From assembly GCF_000993825.1 (NCBI RefSeq), contig NZ_CP011114.1, positions 4,898,001-4,962,000 of the forward strand: a stretch of DNA of 64,000 nucleotides, written 5' to 3'. The DNA is from Paenibacillus durus ATCC 35681 (GTDB lineage: Bacteria > Bacillota > Bacilli > Paenibacillales > Paenibacillaceae). A program made the translations under genes and the position numbers. This document shows, in pieces, positions 27,057 to 39,216 of the stretch. The notes beneath the pieces were generated by a model, which saw only the letters and a program-made list of their open reading frames with translations, had not been told where the DNA came from and made no database searches. Position 1 is the first letter of the stretch. Each line of letters begins with the position of its first letter.

Positions 27057-27653
27057 TTACACGCTGACAGACTGCGGCTTTTCGATAACTTTATCAACAA
27101 GGCCGTATTCGGCGGCATCCGCGGCACTCATGAAGTAGTCACGGTCTGTGTCCTTCTCGATGCGCTCAAGCGGCTGACCGGTGCGTTCTGCCAAAATACG
27201 GTTCAGCTTATCGCGCATTTTCAGGATGCGGCGGGCACGAATTTCAATATCCGTAGCCTGCCCTTGAGCACCGCCCAGCGGCTGGTGAATCATAATTTCG
27301 CTGTTCGGCAGCGCATAGCGCTTGCCCTTCGCTCCGGCGTTAAGCAGGAAGGCGCCCATGGAAGCGGCAAGTCCGACGCAGATCGTGGAGACATCCGGCT
27401 TGATGTACTGCATCGTATCAAAAATCGCCATGCCGGCAGTGATGGACCCGCCTGGGCTGTTAATGTATAAAGAAATATCTTTTTCCGGGTCCTCGGCGGC
27501 CAGGAAGAGCATTTGTGCGATGATGGAATTGGCTACCACGTCATTAACCTCAGTTCCAAGGAAAATGATGCGGTCCTTCAACAGGCGGGAGTAGATGTCA
27601 TAAGCCCGCTCGCCTCGACTGCTTTGTTCTACGACCATAGGAATATAACTCAC
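27057..27653 (-). CDS. clpP: ATP-dependent Clp protease proteolytic subunit
   Basis: Serine protease core of ClpCP/ClpXP in the cytoplasm. 198 residues with the triad Ser98 (GLAASMGAF), His123 (MIHQP) and Asp172 (KDTDRDYF). The N-terminus [20 protein letters not shown] is typical. AAGGAGG lies upstream. Its promoter is overlapped by two CtsR boxes, indicating heat-shock class III control. Confidence 0.97.
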   Translation of the reverse strand: MSYIPMVVEQSSRGERAYDIYSRLLKDRIIFLGTEVNDVVANSIIAQMLFLAAEDPEKDISLYINSPGGSITAGMAIFDTMQYIKPDVSTICVGLAASMGAFLLNAGAKGKRYALPNSEIMIHQPLGGAQGQATDIEIRARRILKMRDKLNRILAERTGQPLERIEKDTDRDYFMSAADAAEYGLVDKVIEKPQSVSV

Positions 27654-27733
27654 GTGGAAAACCTCCTTAAATTAGATCTTCAAAAATGGATTTCGTTAGA
27701 GCATTTCTTCTTAACTGTTACCGTATTACCCAC

Positions 27734-27795
27734 ATGATAAACAAATTCAAACAAAAAGTCAAAGAAAGTCAAACGAAAAGTCAGAGAAAGTCAAA
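27734..27795 (-). promoter_or_regulatory. clpP promoter with two CtsR operators
   Basis: On the minus strand -35 TTGACT (27757-27762) and -10 TATCAT (27734-27739) are 17 bp apart. On the plus strand AGTCAAAGAAAGTCAAA (27757-27773) matches the CtsR heptad repeat RGTCAAANANRGTCAAA, and a second copy AGTCAGAGAAAGTCAAA (27779-27795) lies 22 bp away, two helical turns. The first box covers the -35. Confidence 0.88.
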
Positions 27796-27804
27796 CCCGT
27801 CATA

Positions 27805-27830
27805 AAAAAAAGCGCCAATCCATGGCACTC
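27805..27830 (-). terminator. terminator of tRNA-Arg
   Basis: On the minus strand AGTGCCA pairs with TGGCGCT (one G-U), followed by eight T. It lies between the tRNA and the clpP operators. Confidence 0.7.
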
Positions 27831-27867
27831 TGTGTTAAATAATCAAGGTTTGGTTAAACAAATAATG

Positions 27868-27942
27868 TGGCGCGCCCGCCAAGAATCGAACTTGGATCTC
27901 AGGCTTCGGAGGCCTACGTCATATCCATTGGACCACGGGCGC
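27868..27942 (-). tRNA. tRNA-Arg (CCG anticodon)
   Basis: Minus-strand acceptor arms GCGCCCG (27942-27936) and CGGGCGC (27878-27872), discriminator G and an encoded CCA (27870-27868). Anticodon stem TAGGC/GCCTG encloses CTCCGGA, giving anticodon CCG, which reads CGG. The T arm contains GTTCGATTC. Confidence 0.93.
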
Positions 27943-28084
27943 AACAGAAATTATTATAATATAAAATTTCGACTAATGCAACACTTATTAATCATACAGG
28001 TCATAGAGACCGGATCTTCGCCGCAGATTACTGCAGGTTCATGTATAAGAAGAAAAGAGGGTGCGAATTCTACTTTCGGAGCCC

Positions 28085-28155
28085 TTGCGTTCAGGGGAAT
28101 ATTTGGGTAGAATACTTAGTGGGACTTAAAAAGTTATCCCGGGACGTTTTAAGAC
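28085..28155 (+). promoter_or_regulatory. cggR promoter and CggR operator
   Basis: -35 TTGCGT (28085-28090) and -10 TAGAAT (28108-28113), 17 bp apart. Downstream, TGGGAC (28120) and CGGGAC (28140) repeat at exactly 20 bp, each followed after six bases by AGTT or AGAC. This fits the CggR operator form CGGGAC-N6-TGTC-N4 repeated. The operator just past the -10 suits roadblock repression relieved by fructose-1,6-bisphosphate. Confidence 0.78.
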
Positions 28156-28203
28156 CATAGAGAAGGGGCTAGAAGAGAAAGACGAAGTTGCAGGAGTGAA
28201 AGC

Positions 28204-29280
28204 ATGCGTGACCTATTAGAAATCCAAAAGCAGCTTCTGCCTGATCTCATGGAAACCCTCAAACGACGGTATACGATTCTTCATCAGATCCAGTTATCCG
28301 ATATTATCGGCCGCAGAACACTCGCCGCATCGCTTGATATGACCGAACGGGTGCTGCGCGCGGAAACGGATCTGCTGAAATTGCAGGGGCTCATCGAGAT
28401 CGAGAGTGTCGGCATGCGAATCAGCGATACCGGAAGGAAACTGCTTGACTTGCTTGAGCCTGTGGCCAAGAGCCTGTTTGGCTTGGATGATCTGGAAGAG
28501 AAAATTCGTTTGCGTTACGGTTTGAAGAAAGTCATCGTGGTTCCGGGCGATTGCGAAGTATCGACATTTGCCAAGAGAGAGCTTGGGAGGGCCGGGGCGA
28601 AAGCGCTTCTCAGCGTACTGCATGCAGATGATACGGTTGCCGTCACCGGCGGCTCGACGCTGTACGAATTGGCCGAGCAGATGACCTCTCCTCTATCTGT
28701 ATCCTACCGGGATGCCTTGATTGTGCCAGCTCGCGGGGGCCTTGGAGAGAGCGTTGAATTTCAGGCTAATACTATTGCTTCGACGATGGCCAAACGGATT
28801 GGAGCTCACTATAGGTTGCTGCATGTGCCCGATTTGCTCAGTGAGGAAGCCTATCAGTCTCTGGCCCATGAACCGAACATTTCAGAAATCGTACAGATTA
28901 TCCGCCGTTCGAGAATTATCGTGCATGGTATCGGTGATGCCTTGGAAATGACCCGCCGCCGGAGACTAAGCGAGGGGACTGTGGCCAAGATTAAGGACGC
29001 CGGCGCTGTTGCCGAATCCTTCGGTCACTACTTTAACGAGCAGGGCGAAGTGGTGCATTCCATGCTGACGATGGGGCTGCGCCTCGAGGATATCGTGCGG
29101 ACGGAAATTGTAATCGGCATAGCCGGAGGCAAGCGGAAGGCCAAAGCCATTCACGCTGTGCTACGGTTCGGCCAGGAGGACATACTTGTCATAGACGAAG
29201 CCGCCGCGGCTGAAATCGTCAAGCAAATTGATGAACAGAACGCCGCAGCCACGCAATCTTCGCACTATGACGAGCACTAG
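28204..29280 (+). CDS. cggR: central glycolytic genes regulator
   Basis: SorC/DeoR-type repressor of the lower glycolytic operon, sensing fructose-1,6-bisphosphate. 358 residues: N-terminal helix-turn-helix (about 30-85, IIGRRTLAASLDMTERVLRAE) and a sugar-phosphate-binding C-terminal domain (about 100-345) with VTGGSTLYELAEQM and IVHGIGDALEM. AGGAGTG precedes the ATG. It is first in the operon cggR-gap-pgk-tpiA-gpmI-eno, the usual Bacillales order. Confidence 0.95.
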   Translation: MRDLLEIQKQLLPDLMETLKRRYTILHQIQLSDIIGRRTLAASLDMTERVLRAETDLLKLQGLIEIESVGMRISDTGRKLLDLLEPVAKSLFGLDDLEEKIRLRYGLKKVIVVPGDCEVSTFAKRELGRAGAKALLSVLHADDTVAVTGGSTLYELAEQMTSPLSVSYRDALIVPARGGLGESVEFQANTIASTMAKRIGAHYRLLHVPDLLSEEAYQSLAHEPNISEIVQIIRRSRIIVHGIGDALEMTRRRRLSEGTVAKIKDAGAVAESFGHYFNEQGEVVHSMLTMGLRLEDIVRTEIVIGIAGGKRKAKAIHAVLRFGQEDILVIDEAAAAEIVKQIDEQNAAATQSSHYDEH

Positions 29281-29313
29281 CATTATTTTGCATCATACTT
29301 ACATTGTTGTCTT

Positions 29314-29333
29314 GACAAACCCAATGGTTTGTC
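29314..29333 (+). other. hairpin between cggR and gap
   Basis: GACAAACC (29314-29321), loop CAAT, GGTTTGTC (29326-29333); perfect 8-bp stem 38 bp before gap, without a proper U-tract. In B. subtilis the cggR-gapA message is cleaved upstream of gapA and a stem-loop protects the gap part; this hairpin fits that role. A TTGACA overlaps its 5' arm and could also be a -35. Confidence 0.6.
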
Positions 29334-29371
29334 TTGAATAAATAAAAATGAATTTTAGGAGGAACTATTCA

Positions 29372-30382
29372 ATGACTGTAAAAGTAGGTATTAACGGATT
29401 TGGACGTATTGGCCGCCTCGCATTCCGCCGTATTCAAGACGTGGAAGGAATCGAAGTTGTAGCGATCAATGACCTTACCGATGCCAAGATGCTGGCGCAC
29501 TTGTTGAAATATGATACATCGCAAGGTAAATTCCAAGGCGACGTGGAAGTTCACGACGGATTCTTCAAAGTGAACGGCCAAGAAGTTAAGGTTCTGGCTA
29601 ACCGCAACCCTGAAGAACTGCCTTGGGGCGACCTGGGCGTAGATATCGTTCTGGAGTGCACAGGCTTCTTCACTTCCAAAGAAAAAGCTGAGCTTCACCT
29701 GAAAGGCGGAGCGAAAAAAGTCGTTATCTCCGCTCCGGCTACAGGCGACATGAAGACTGTCGTTTACAACGTTAACCACGACATTCTCGACGGCTCCGAA
29801 ACCGTTATTTCCGGCGCTTCCTGCACAACAAACTGCCTGGCTCCAATGGCTAAAGTCCTGAACGACAAGTTCGGCATTGTTGAAGGCCTGATGACTACAA
29901 TTCACGCTTACACTGGCGACCAAAACACGCTGGACGCTCCGCATGCTAAAGGCGACTTCAGACGCGCCCGCGCTGCTGCTGAGAACATCGTTCCTAACAC
30001 GACTGGCGCTGCCAAAGCAATCGGCCTGGTTATTCCTGAGCTGAAAGGCAAACTCGACGGTGCCGCTCAACGCGTACCGGTGCCTACTGGCTCCCTGACC
30101 GAGCTGGTTACAGTTCTGGGAAAAACTGTAACTGCTGACGAAATCAACGCAGCAATGAAAGAAGCTTCCGATCCAGAAACTTACGGATACACTGAAGACG
30201 AAATCGTATCCTCCGATATCAAAGGTCTGACTTTCGGATCCCTGTTCGACGCTACACAAACCAAAGTAATTACTGTTGGCGACAAACAGCTCGTTAAGAC
30301 TGTTGCTTGGTATGACAATGAAATGTCCTACACCGCTCAACTCGTTCGTACGCTCGAACACTTCGCAAAACTGGCTAAATAA
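29372..30382 (+). CDS. gap: glyceraldehyde-3-phosphate dehydrogenase, glycolytic
   Basis: NAD-dependent oxidation and phosphorylation of glyceraldehyde 3-phosphate. 336 residues. NAD-binding [16 protein letters not shown] at the N-terminus, catalytic Cys151 in [12 protein letters not shown], His in [14 protein letters not shown], and WYDNEMSY near the C-terminus. AGGAGG precedes the ATG at 29372; an in-frame ATG at 29348 would place the site inside the protein. Codon choice is strongly biased, as in highly expressed genes. A terminator after it may reduce read-through into pgk. Confidence 0.97.
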   Translation: MTVKVGINGFGRIGRLAFRRIQDVEGIEVVAINDLTDAKMLAHLLKYDTSQGKFQGDVEVHDGFFKVNGQEVKVLANRNPEELPWGDLGVDIVLECTGFFTSKEKAELHLKGGAKKVVISAPATGDMKTVVYNVNHDILDGSETVISGASCTTNCLAPMAKVLNDKFGIVEGLMTTIHAYTGDQNTLDAPHAKGDFRRARAAAENIVPNTTGAAKAIGLVIPELKGKLDGAAQRVPVPTGSLTELVTVLGKTVTADEINAAMKEASDPETYGYTEDEIVSSDIKGLTFGSLFDATQTKVITVGDKQLVKTVAWYDNEMSYTAQLVRTLEHFAKLAK

Positions 30383-30412
30383 TAATTCGAGATTTTATAT
30401 AGCATCATCCAT

Positions 30413-30450
30413 AGAGCGGAAACAGCAGTTTATTGTTTCCGCTCTTTTCC
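30413..30450 (+). terminator. terminator/attenuator between gap and pgk
   Basis: AGAGCGGAAACA (30413-30424) pairs perfectly with TGTTTCCGCTCT (30434-30445), followed by TTTT. It separates gap from pgk, so gap can be expressed above the rest of the operon. The 170 bp that follow may hold a promoter (TATGAT near 30488), not certain. Confidence 0.85.
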
Positions 30451-30622
30451 GAAATATTAAATAATCGCAGCATGCTATCGACTAATTCTATGATATAAGC
30501 TTTTTCGGAAAAACGGATGCCGTTCCTATAGAATGACGCAGCCGTTTCTTCTTGATGCAAACTCTGTGCGTTTGCCCAGAATTCCAAAAGTGGAACAATT
30601 TCGGGTATGGAGGGAAATAGTC

Positions 30623-31804
30623 ATGAACAAAAAGAGTGTCCGTGATGTAGAAGTAACAGGCAAACGCGTATTCGTCCGCGTGGATTTCAACGTGCCGCTC
30701 GAAGACGGCAAAATTACCGACGATACGCGTATTCGCGAAACGCTTCCTACAGTTAAATATTTGATCGAGAATGGAGCCAAAATTATTCTGGCGAGCCATA
30801 TGGGCCGTCCGAAAGGCCAATTTGTCGACTCCATGCGGCTGACTCCAGCTGCAGAGCGCCTGTCCCAGCTGCTCGGCAAACCGGTTGCCAAAGCGGACGA
30901 AGCGGTTGGCGACGCGGTAAAAGCAAAAATTGCCGAACTGAAAGACGGCGACGTTCTGGTGCTTGAGAATGTCCGTTTCTACCCGGGCGAAGAGAAGAAC
31001 GATCCGGAGCTTGCGAAGCAGTTCGCCGAGCTGGCCGATCTGTTCGTCAACGACGCATTCGGCGCGGCGCACCGTGCGCATGCTTCGACTGAAGGCATCG
31101 CTCATTACCTGCCGGCTGTATCCGGACTTTTGATGGAGAAGGAATTAAGAGTATTGGGTAAAGCCCTCTCCAATCCGGAGCGTCCGTTCACCGCGATCAT
31201 CGGCGGTTCGAAGGTTAAGGATAAGATCGATGTTATCGACAACCTGCTGACTCTGGCAGACAACGTGCTGATCGGCGGAGGCTTGTCTTACACGTTCTCC
31301 AAAGCTCAAGGCTACGAAGTCGGAAAATCCCTGCTCGACGAAGAAAAAATCGATACCGCTCTTGGCTTTATCGAAAAAGCAAAAAAACTTGGTAAGAACT
31401 TCCTGCTGCCGGTTGACGCTGTGGTAGCTGACAAATTCGGTGCCGATGCCAACACCAAGACCGTTGATATTTCCGAAATTCCAGCCGACTGGATGGGACT
31501 GGATATTGGTCCGAAGACTGCCGCGTTGTATGCTGACGTGATCAAGAACTCCAAACTGGTTGTTTGGAACGGACCTATGGGCGTATTTGAAATCGACATT
31601 TTCGCCGAAGGCACCAAAGCGGTGGCTGAAGCTTGCGCGAAAACTGAAGGATATACCGTTATCGGTGGCGGCGACTCCGCTGCAGCAGCCGAAAAATTCA
31701 AGCTGGCCGACCAAATGGACCACATCTCCACTGGTGGCGGAGCATCGCTTGAATTCATGGAAGGCAAAGCTCTTCCTGGCGTAGTGGCGCTGAACGACAA
31801 GTAA
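30623..31804 (+). CDS. pgk: phosphoglycerate kinase
   Basis: ATP-forming step from 1,3-bisphosphoglycerate. 393 residues. N-terminal substrate site [15 protein letters not shown], basic-patch ASHMGRPKG, and the nucleotide-binding [12 protein letters not shown] and TGGGASLEF at the C-terminus. TGGAGGG lies before the ATG at 30623; the in-frame ATG at 30533 would add 30 unsupported residues. Confidence 0.97.
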   Translation: MNKKSVRDVEVTGKRVFVRVDFNVPLEDGKITDDTRIRETLPTVKYLIENGAKIILASHMGRPKGQFVDSMRLTPAAERLSQLLGKPVAKADEAVGDAVKAKIAELKDGDVLVLENVRFYPGEEKNDPELAKQFAELADLFVNDAFGAAHRAHASTEGIAHYLPAVSGLLMEKELRVLGKALSNPERPFTAIIGGSKVKDKIDVIDNLLTLADNVLIGGGLSYTFSKAQGYEVGKSLLDEEKIDTALGFIEKAKKLGKNFLLPVDAVVADKFGADANTKTVDISEIPADWMGLDIGPKTAALYADVIKNSKLVVWNGPMGVFEIDIFAEGTKAVAEACAKTEGYTVIGGGDSAAAAEKFKLADQMDHISTGGGASLEFMEGKALPGVVALNDK

Positions 31805-31812
31805 GACGATAG

Positions 31813-32585
<773 letters not shown>

Positions 32586-32586
<1 letters not shown>

Positions 32587-34130
32587 TGTCAGCACCAAGA
32601 CCAGTAGCACTGATTATCCTGGACGGTTTCGGACTGCGCGATACTGTGGAGGGCAACGCCGTTGCTCAGGCGAAGAAGCCTAACATCGACCGCTACCTGA
32701 AGCAGTACCCGTACACGACTCTTAGAGCTGCCGGCGAAGCCGTAGGACTTCCGGAAGGCCAAATGGGCAACTCCGAAGTGGGGCATCTTAACATTGGTTC
32801 AGGCCGGATCGTATACCAGGACTTGACCCGCATTGATAAATCCATTCGCGAAGGAGATTTCTTCGAGAATGAAACGCTGGTGGGAGCGGTGAAACACGCC
32901 AAATCGACCGGCAAAAAGCTTCACCTGTACGCGCTGGTATCCGACGGAGGGGTACACAGCCATATCAATCATCTGTACGCCATGCTGGAGCTGGCCAAAA
33001 AGGAAGGGCTGAACGATGTATTCATTCACGCCTTCATGGACGGCCGCGATGTACCGCCAAGCAGCGGTCAGAAATTCATCGAAGCTCTTCTTGCCAAGAT
33101 CGAGGAAGTTGGCGTAGGCAAAATCGCTACGGTATCCGGACGTTACTTCGCGATGGACCGCGACAAACGCTGGGACCGCGTGGAGAAGACGTACCGCGCC
33201 ATGGTTTATGGCGAAGGACCGAAATTTTCGGACGCATTGCAGGCGATCACAGCTTCGTACCAGAATTCCGTGTATGATGAATTCATTGAGCCTTGCGTTA
33301 TCGTGGACAGTGAAGACAAGCCGTTAACAACTATTGAAAGCGGCGATTCCGTCGTATTCCTGAACTTCCGCCCGGACCGTGCCATTCAGCTGTCCCAGGT
33401 GTTCACGAACGCCGATTTCCGCGGCTTTGATCGCGGACCGCTGTTCCCGAAGGATCTTTATTTCGTCTGCCTGACCACATTCAGTGAAACGGTTCAGGGC
33501 TATGTGGCCTACGGACCGAAGAATCTGGATAACACGCTTGGCGAAGTGCTCGTACAGAATAACAAGAAGCAGTTGCGCATTGCGGAGACCGAGAAATATC
33601 CGCACGTAACCTTCTTCTTCAGCGGCGGACGCGACGTGGAACTGCCGGGAGAGACCCGTATTCTCATCAACTCCCCGAAAGTCGCGACTTATGACCTGCA
33701 GCCTGAGATGAGCGCTTACGAAGTGGCCGCGGCCTGTGTGGCCGAGATCGAAGCGGACAAACACGATGCGATTATTCTGAACTTCGCCAATCCCGATATG
33801 GTTGGACATTCCGGCTTGCTGGAACCGACGATCAAGGCGGTTGAAGTGACAGACGAATGTGTTGGCAAAGTGGTAGACGCCGTTTTGGCCAAAGGCGGGG
33901 TAGCTATCATCCTTGCCGACCACGGCAACGCGGACATGGTATTCGATGAAGAAGGCAAACCGTTTACGGCGCATACAACCAATCCGGTTCCGTTCATCGT
34001 GACCGCTGAAAATGTTGAGCTTCGCGAGAACGGCATTCTTGCGGATGTGGCGCCAACGATCCTTGATCTGATGGAAATTCCGCAGCCTGCGGAAATGACC
34101 GGAAAATCCATGATCGCCAGCCGTAAATAA
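32586..34130 (+). CDS. gpmI: 2,3-bisphosphoglycerate-independent phosphoglycerate mutase
   Basis: Mn2+-dependent mutase converting 3- to 2-phosphoglycerate through a phosphoserine. 514 residues; Ser63 lies in [15 protein letters not shown], metal ligands in ILDGFGLRD (N-terminus) and in ADHGNADMV with HTTNPVPF near residue 460. The alkaline-phosphatase-like domain is interrupted by the mutase domain with [12 protein letters not shown]. Overlaps tpiA by one base (TAATG). Confidence 0.97.
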
Positions 34131-34199
34131 TAGGGCAGACTGTAAAGTGCAGGACCAAGCTTTAAGCAAGACCAAAATTTCGTTAATGAAGGAGAATGA

Positions 34200-35492
<1,293 letters not shown>

Positions 35493-35530
35493 TAAGATTC
35501 ACCCGAATCTTATGAATAGCTAGAGCAATA

Positions 35531-35576
35531 GGGACTGCTTCCCGGTCATTGAATGATCGAGGGGCAGTCTTTTTCT
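35531..35576 (+). terminator. terminator of the glycolytic operon
   Basis: GACTGC (35533-35538) pairs with GCAGTC (35564-35569), with an inner CCC/GGG and GATCATT-like stem, followed by a T-run. Confidence 0.85.
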
Positions 35577-35609
35577 ATTGATATGCCTGGTCATTGCAGC
35601 CGAATTAAG

Positions 35610-35638
35610 TTGTATTGCTCCCGGCTGTATGATACAAT
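35610..35638 (+). promoter_or_regulatory. secG promoter
   Basis: TTGTAT (35610-35615) and TACAAT (35633-35638), spacer 17 bp, 72 bp before secG. Confidence 0.7.
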
Positions 35639-35710
35639 AAAAATGCTGTTTATGAATCGTGAGTATTAACTTTCTATAGATAGTGATGCTTAGCGTAGGA
35701 GGTGGAATGA

Positions 35711-35944
35711 ATGGAAATTTTTTTGAAAGTGTTGCTTCTGATTTTTTCTATCGGTCTGATTACGGTGGTTCTGCTGCAAAAAGGCAAAAGCGCAGGCCTC
35801 GCGGGCGCCATCTCCGGCGGAGCTGAGCATCTGTTCGGTAAGACGAAAGCGCGCGGTATGGAGCTGGTACTCCAGCGTGTGACGGTAGGACTAGCGGCGG
35901 GATTCTTTATCCTGTCCATTATCGTCGCCGTTGTGATTAAATAA
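35711..35944 (+). CDS. secG: preprotein translocase subunit SecG
   Basis: Small accessory subunit of the SecYEG channel. 77 residues with two membrane spans (about 2-22 and 55-76) and the conserved cytoplasmic loop [37 protein letters not shown] precedes the ATG. The order eno-secG-rnr-smpB-ssrA is standard in Bacillales (with insertions here). Confidence 0.95.
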   Translation: MEIFLKVLLLIFSIGLITVVLLQKGKSAGLAGAISGGAEHLFGKTKARGMELVLQRVTVGLAAGFFILSIIVAVVIK

Positions 35945-35957
35945 AACAGACGAATGG

Positions 35958-35997
35958 AACCTTCGCTCTTCTTACGATGGAGCGGAGGTTTTTTTGT
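35958..35997 (+). terminator. terminator after secG
   Basis: AACCTTCGCTC (35958-35968) pairs with GAGCGGAGGTT (35980-35990) with one mismatch, then seven T. Confidence 0.8.
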
Positions 35998-36114
35998 AAT
36001 CGGCGGAAAGGGATGCCAAGGATTGATTTCGTGTATACTAGGGTATGAAGTATTATAGACGATAGCATACATATCAGCCGGCGGCCTGCGCCGCGGTGGG
36101 CCGAGGTGACGAAG

Positions 36115-38937
36115 ATGATAACGCAAGAGAATTTGCTGGACTTCATGCGGGAAACCGCTTATAAACCAATGACTTATGAGGAACTTATTGATCACTTTCA
36201 TTTTACGGGAGAAGAGGAGCTAAAGGCATTTAACGATCTGCTAAGCACCCTGGAGCAGGATGGGCGGATCGTGCTTACACGTACCGGACGGTACGGTGTG
36301 CCGGAGCGGATGGACCTGCTGCGCGGCCGCCTGCAGGCTCATGCGAAGGGCTTTGCTTTCCTGATTCCCGATGACCGGGAGCATCCCGATGTATACATTC
36401 ATGCAAACGATATTAAAAGCGCCATGAACGGCGACATCGTGCTTGTCCGCGTAACCTCGCGAAGCCATGGCGGGGGCCGGATGGAAGGCGAAGTCGTGCG
36501 CATCGTCCGCAGGGGCGTGCTGCAGACTGTTGGCGTATTTCAAAATTTGGAGACTTACGGCTTTGTGCTGCCGGATGATAAGCGGATTAACCGCGATATT
36601 TTTATCCCGAAGGAATCATTTAACGGCGCGGTTGACGGGGAAAAAGTCGTTGTCCGCATCGTGAACTATCCAGAGGGACGCGCGGCGGCGGAAGGGGAGA
36701 TTATCGAGATCCTGGGACATAAAGACGATCCCGGCGTTGATATTTTGTCCGTCATCCGCAAGCATCAGCTGCCGGAGATTTTTCCCGAAGAAGTCATGGC
36801 AGAGGCGAACGGAGCGCCGGACTCCATTACGGAAGAGGAAATTGTGAAGCAGGGCCGCCGCGACCTGCGGGACTTGAATATTGTAACCATTGACGGTGAA
36901 GACGCCAAAGACTTGGATGACGCGGTTAATGTCGCCCGTCTGGAGAACGGCCATTACAAGCTTGGCGTGCATATTGCCGATGTCAGCTATTATGTGCGCG
37001 AGAACTCGGCGCTGGATAAGGAAGCGTATGACCGGGGGTGCAGCGTCTATCTTGTAGACCGGGTGATTCCGATGCTGCCGCACCGTCTGTCGAACGGCAT
37101 CTGCTCTTTGAATCCGCAGGTGGACAGGCTGACGATGTCCTGCGAGATGGAATTCGACGAGAATATGAAGGTCGTGAAGCATGATATTTTTACCAGCGTA
37201 ATTCGCACCAAGGAGCGGATGACTTACACCAACGTCCGCAAAATTCTGTTATATGAAGAGCCCGAACTGCTGAAGCGCTACGCTCCGCTGATTGAGGATT
37301 TTCAGCTGATGCGCGAAATTGCGATGAAGCTTCGGGATGCGCGGATGAAGCGGGGAGCCGTTGACTTCGACTTCCAGGAAAGCAAAATCATTGTTGACGA
37401 GAACGGCAAAGCCGTTGATATCGTAAAAAGAGAGCGCTCGATCGCCGAGCAAATCATCGAGGAATTCATGCTGGCGGCGAACGAGACGGTGGCCGAGCAT
37501 TTTCACTGGCTGAAGGTGCCGTTCCTATACCGGATTCATGAGGACCCCGATCCCGAGAAGCTGCAGAACTTCATGGCGTTCGCGGCCAACTTTGGCCATC
37601 ACGTTAAGGGGCGCGGTAATTCCGTGCATCCCCGTGCGCTGCAAAAGCTGCTGGAGGACATTCAGGGAACGAAGGAGCAGACCGTTATTAGTACGATGAT
37701 GCTCCGCTCCATGAAGCAGGCGAAGTATGACGCGGAGAGCACGGGCCACTTTGGACTGGCGGCAGAATATTACTCTCACTTTACGTCACCGATTCGGAGG
37801 TACCCCGATCTGGTTATTCACCGGGTCATTCGCGAGGTACTTGAGGGCGGCGGGGCGCTCAGCGAGAAGCGTCATGAGTATCTGGCGAGCCGGATGCCGG
37901 ACATCGCTCAGCAGTCCTCCGAGCGCGAACGCGTAGCGGTGGAAGCGGAACGGGATACGGACCAGCTTAAAAAAGCGGAGTACATGCTGGACAAGGTCGG
38001 CGAGGAATTCGAGGCGATGGTCAGCAGCGTGACCAGCTTCGGTATGTTCGTCGAGCTGGAAAATACCGTCGAAGGGCTGATCCGGCTGAGCCATCTGACG
38101 GATGATTACTATCACTTCGACGAGGGTCATATGGCGCTCATCGGCGAGCGCACCTCGAAGGTGTTCCGCATTGGCGATGAGGTGAAGATCCGCGTCGCCA
38201 AGGTGAACATGGACGACCACACGATCGACTTCGAGCTGGTCGACATGAAGCCGCGCGCGGCAGGCGAGCGCCGCAGCGGGGGCTTTGGCGGTGGCGGCCG
38301 GAACGGCAAAGGCGGCCACGGCGGCAAAGGCAGCCGCGACCGCAGAGGCGGCCACGGCGCGACGGCCGGAGGCGGCAAGGGCCGCACCGGCGGTAAGGGC
38401 GGAGTCGCCGCCGGTCCGGGGGGCCGCGGCAAGCGCGGCCGCAGCGTACACGGCGCCGGTCAGGCCGGAGGCGGCGCGGCATCCGGCGGCGCCGAGCGTG
38501 GCGGCCGGGGGCGCAGCGACGACGCGAAGGCTGGCCGAGGCCGAGGCGACGGCGCTATCGCCGCCGGCGGCGAGCCGGGCGCTGGCGCGCGCAGCCGGAA
38601 GGGCGAAGCCGGAGATGCCGGCGGTTCACGCGGCATCAGCTTCGGCTTCGGCTCCGGCAAGGGCGGCTACGGCGCCCCGCCTAGCGGGCCGAATGGGCGC
38701 GGCGACGTGTACACCGGCATCGGCGGTGACACGAAGTTCCGCGCCCGCGAGGACCTTGGCGGCGATTTCGGCGGCGGTAAAGCGGCTGGTGGAAAAGGCC
38801 GCCGCAAGAAGAAGTCGAAGAGCGGCGTCTTCATCGGGGAATCCGTAACGCCGGGCAGCGTCGAGGCCGCCGCAGGTTCCGGCTCTAAACACGGTAACGG
38901 TGAAGGAAGGAAGCGAAAGAAGAAAAAGCAAAAGTAA
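36115..38937 (+). CDS. rnr: ribonuclease R with very long Gly/Arg/Lys-rich tail
   Basis: Processive 3'-5' exoribonuclease that degrades structured RNA and works with SmpB-tmRNA. 940 residues: N-terminal helix-turn-helix (about 1-65), two cold-shock OB folds (about 70-220), the RNB catalytic domain (about 240-590; [16 protein letters not shown] holds the Mg2+ aspartates, [16 protein letters not shown] the signature), and S1 (about 635-715). Residues about 716-940 form a low-complexity Gly, Arg, Lys and Ala tail, roughly 225 residues against about 70-90 in E. coli. Start at ATG 36115 with GAGGTGA upstream; a GTG at 36106 lies in that site. Confidence 0.96.
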   Translation: MITQENLLDFMRETAYKPMTYEELIDHFHFTGEEELKAFNDLLSTLEQDGRIVLTRTGRYGVPERMDLLRGRLQAHAKGFAFLIPDDREHPDVYIHANDIKSAMNGDIVLVRVTSRSHGGGRMEGEVVRIVRRGVLQTVGVFQNLETYGFVLPDDKRINRDIFIPKESFNGAVDGEKVVVRIVNYPEGRAAAEGEIIEILGHKDDPGVDILSVIRKHQLPEIFPEEVMAEANGAPDSITEEEIVKQGRRDLRDLNIVTIDGEDAKDLDDAVNVARLENGHYKLGVHIADVSYYVRENSALDKEAYDRGCSVYLVDRVIPMLPHRLSNGICSLNPQVDRLTMSCEMEFDENMKVVKHDIFTSVIRTKERMTYTNVRKILLYEEPELLKRYAPLIEDFQLMREIAMKLRDARMKRGAVDFDFQESKIIVDENGKAVDIVKRERSIAEQIIEEFMLAANETVAEHFHWLKVPFLYRIHEDPDPEKLQNFMAFAANFGHHVKGRGNSVHPRALQKLLEDIQGTKEQTVISTMMLRSMKQAKYDAESTGHFGLAAEYYSHFTSPIRRYPDLVIHRVIREVLEGGGALSEKRHEYLASRMPDIAQQSSERERVAVEAERDTDQLKKAEYMLDKVGEEFEAMVSSVTSFGMFVELENTVEGLIRLSHLTDDYYHFDEGHMALIGERTSKVFRIGDEVKIRVAKVNMDDHTIDFELVDMKPRAAGERRSGGFGGGGRNGKGGHGGKGSRDRRGGHGATAGGGKGRTGGKGGVAAGPGGRGKRGRSVHGAGQAGGGAASGGAERGGRGRSDDAKAGRGRGDGAIAAGGEPGAGARSRKGEAGDAGGSRGISFGFGSGKGGYGAPPSGPNGRGDVYTGIGGDTKFRAREDLGGDFGGGKAAGGKGRRKKKSKSGVFIGESVTPGSVEAAAGSGSKHGNGEGRKRKKKKQK

Positions 38938-39044
38938 CCTGAACATAAAAGCGGAAGCGTCAAGCTCCGTATGGGATTCCGGAACGATTACACGCTTCTT
39001 GGATAATGACCGCCGCCGAGGAGTCGGGCGGGTTATCGGCTGCG

Positions 39045-39090
39045 AAAGACCCCATTGCCGTCGCTAGATGGACAATGGGGTCTTTGTTTT
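39045..39090 (+). terminator. terminator after rnr
   Basis: AAAGACCCCATTG (39045-39057) pairs perfectly with CAATGGGGTCTTT (39073-39085), followed by GTTTT. Confidence 0.9.
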
Positions 39091-39154
39091 GTGCTGTCAT
39101 CCGATGTGGGATGGCGGAGGACAGCCGTGTACATGATGTTTTTTAGAGTATGTA

Positions 39155-39179
39155 CAACGTTTTATGGCGCTGCTCCGTC
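39155..39179 (+). promoter_or_regulatory. ECF-type promoter of the sigma factor gene
   Basis: CAAC (39155-39158) and CGTC (39176-39179) with a 17-bp spacer fit the AAC...CGTC pattern of ECF sigma promoters, 38 bp before the sigma gene, suggesting autoregulation. Confidence 0.6.
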
Positions 39180-39216
39180 TTATCTGTAGAAAGGCTGGAG
39201 AGGAGAGGGGGAGGCC

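Noticed and set aside
27832..28110. Plus-strand frame with RQESNLDLRLRRPTSYPLDHGR
   Set aside because: It is the antisense translation of tRNA-Arg, a well-known spurious protein.
29369..30361. 330-codon minus-strand frame opposite gap
   Set aside because: Shadow of gap codon bias; no ribosome site or motif.
38138..38946. Overlapping frames in the rnr tail on both strands
   Set aside because: Low-complexity GC-rich sequence opens all frames; only the RNase R frame is supported.
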